Positions 5,151-5,540 of a stretch of 5,540 bases of DNA are shown in pieces. The stretch is taken from contig JAKFVZ010000250.1 in NCBI GenBank assembly GCA_021732965.1, positions 1-5,540 of the forward strand. Direction: 5' to 3'. A program made the translations under genes and the position numbers. The notes under the pieces were generated by a model. It was given only the letters and a program-made list of their open reading frames with translations, made no database searches and was not told the origin of the DNA. Source of the stretch: Reyranella sp. (GTDB lineage: Bacteria > Pseudomonadota > Alphaproteobacteria > Reyranellales > Reyranellaceae). Each line of letters begins with the position of its first letter. Position 1 is the stretch's first letter.

Positions 5151-5540
5151 TCAGGCCGGGCGCAGCAGCCGCACGGCCTCGGGTGAGACGCCGATCGTCA
5201 CCGGCAGGGTCAAGGCATCGTCGCCATCGATCTGGACCGGCTGGCGGTGGCTTTCGCCGGCATCGTTCAGGACCGAGATCCTGACTTCATGGCCCGAGAC
5301 CACGCGATAGCCTGACGTGACGGGCAACATGCCGCGCACGAGAGCGGCGCCGAAGCGGAGCGCCTGCATCCAGCCCCAGCGCTCGAACAGGCAGACATGG
5401 AGCAGCGGTGTTTCCAGCGCCGCCTCCGGTGCCACCACGTAGGGACCGGCATAGTGACGCGCCCGCGTCACGATCACCGAGGCGGCCTCGTAACGCTTGC
5501 CGTCTATCTCGACGGCATAGCGCACCGGCCGGTAGCGCCA
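5151..5540 (-). CDS. C-terminal part of a diacylglycerol-kinase-like lipid kinase (5' end outside window)
   Basis: The - strand frame is open from the right edge (first visible residues WRYRPVRYAVEIDGKRYEAA) to TGA at 5153-5151, giving 129 residues. The GTG at 5525 is an internal Val codon, not a start, because the frame continues upstream without a stop. The sequence matches the C-terminal beta-rich domain of the YegS/DgkB/LCB5 lipid kinase superfamily. A RYEAASVIVTRARHYAGPYV segment and VAPEAALETPLLHVCLF are followed near the end by PVQIDGDD and LPVTIGVSPEAVRLL. Family members phosphorylate diacylglycerol or related lipids with ATP at the membrane. The nucleotide-binding GGDGT motif would be in the N-terminal half, outside the window, so the substrate cannot be judged. 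It converges on the transglycosylase gene, with 5 bases between the stop codons. Confidence 0.82.
   Translation of the reverse strand, partial: WRYRPVRYAVEIDGKRYEAASVIVTRARHYAGPYVVAPEAALETPLLHVCLFERWGWMQALRFGAALVRGMLPVTSGYRVVSGHEVRISVLNDAGESHRQPVQIDGDDALTLPVTIGVSPEAVRLLRPA

Noticed and set aside
1..5540. tRNA, rRNA, CRISPR, insertion sequence or phage attachment site
   Set aside because: No cloverleaf, no regularly spaced direct repeats and no transposase or integrase motif was seen on either strand.

Overview
The window is GC-rich chromosomal DNA of proteobacterial type, most likely from an alphaproteobacterium. The grounds are the strong C/G bias at third codon positions, a leaderless-looking amino-acid leader peptide, a TIGR02283-like MltB-type transglycosylase and a small Pro/Tyr-rich exported-type protein tail. 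I cannot name a genus. There is no mobile element, CRISPR array, tRNA or rRNA here; the content is housekeeping metabolism and envelope biology.

Layout from left to right on the + strand. The C-terminal tail of an unidentified Pro/Tyr-rich protein ends at 107, followed by a GC-rich hairpin (119-148). Bases 150-403 are the control region of leuA. They hold a dyad (152-173), a TTGACG-type promoter (182-210), an 11-codon leucine-rich leader peptide MLRLTTLRLIG (221-256) that starts almost at the predicted transcription start, and a compound hairpin (255-297) followed by a T-rich stretch. Together these look like a leucine-responsive transcription attenuator. leuA itself (404-2107) encodes a 567-residue 2-isopropylmalate synthase of the long 'type 2' kind and ends in a textbook intrinsic terminator (2141-2166).

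A second co-directional group follows: an 86-residue protein with two membrane segments and no recognised family (2183-2443), a PmbA/TldE-family protein with an unusual lysine-rich N-terminal tail (2460-3911), and a secreted MltB-type lytic murein transglycosylase with a C-terminal peptidoglycan-binding domain (3925-5145). Gaps between these genes are only 13-16 bases, so they are probably co-transcribed. On the - strand, converging with only 5 bases between stop codons, is the C-terminal part of a diacylglycerol-kinase-like lipid kinase (5151-5540), cut by the window edge.

Functionally, leuA is a self-contained leucine-biosynthesis unit with its own feedback at RNA level (leader) and protein level (C-terminal regulatory domain). 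The downstream group mixes peptide maturation/proteolysis (PmbA) with cell-wall remodelling and membrane proteins, with no obvious single pathway. The most interesting element is the leuA leader, which is too short to show up in ordinary gene calling. The most unusual protein feature is the histone-H1-like tail on PmbA.
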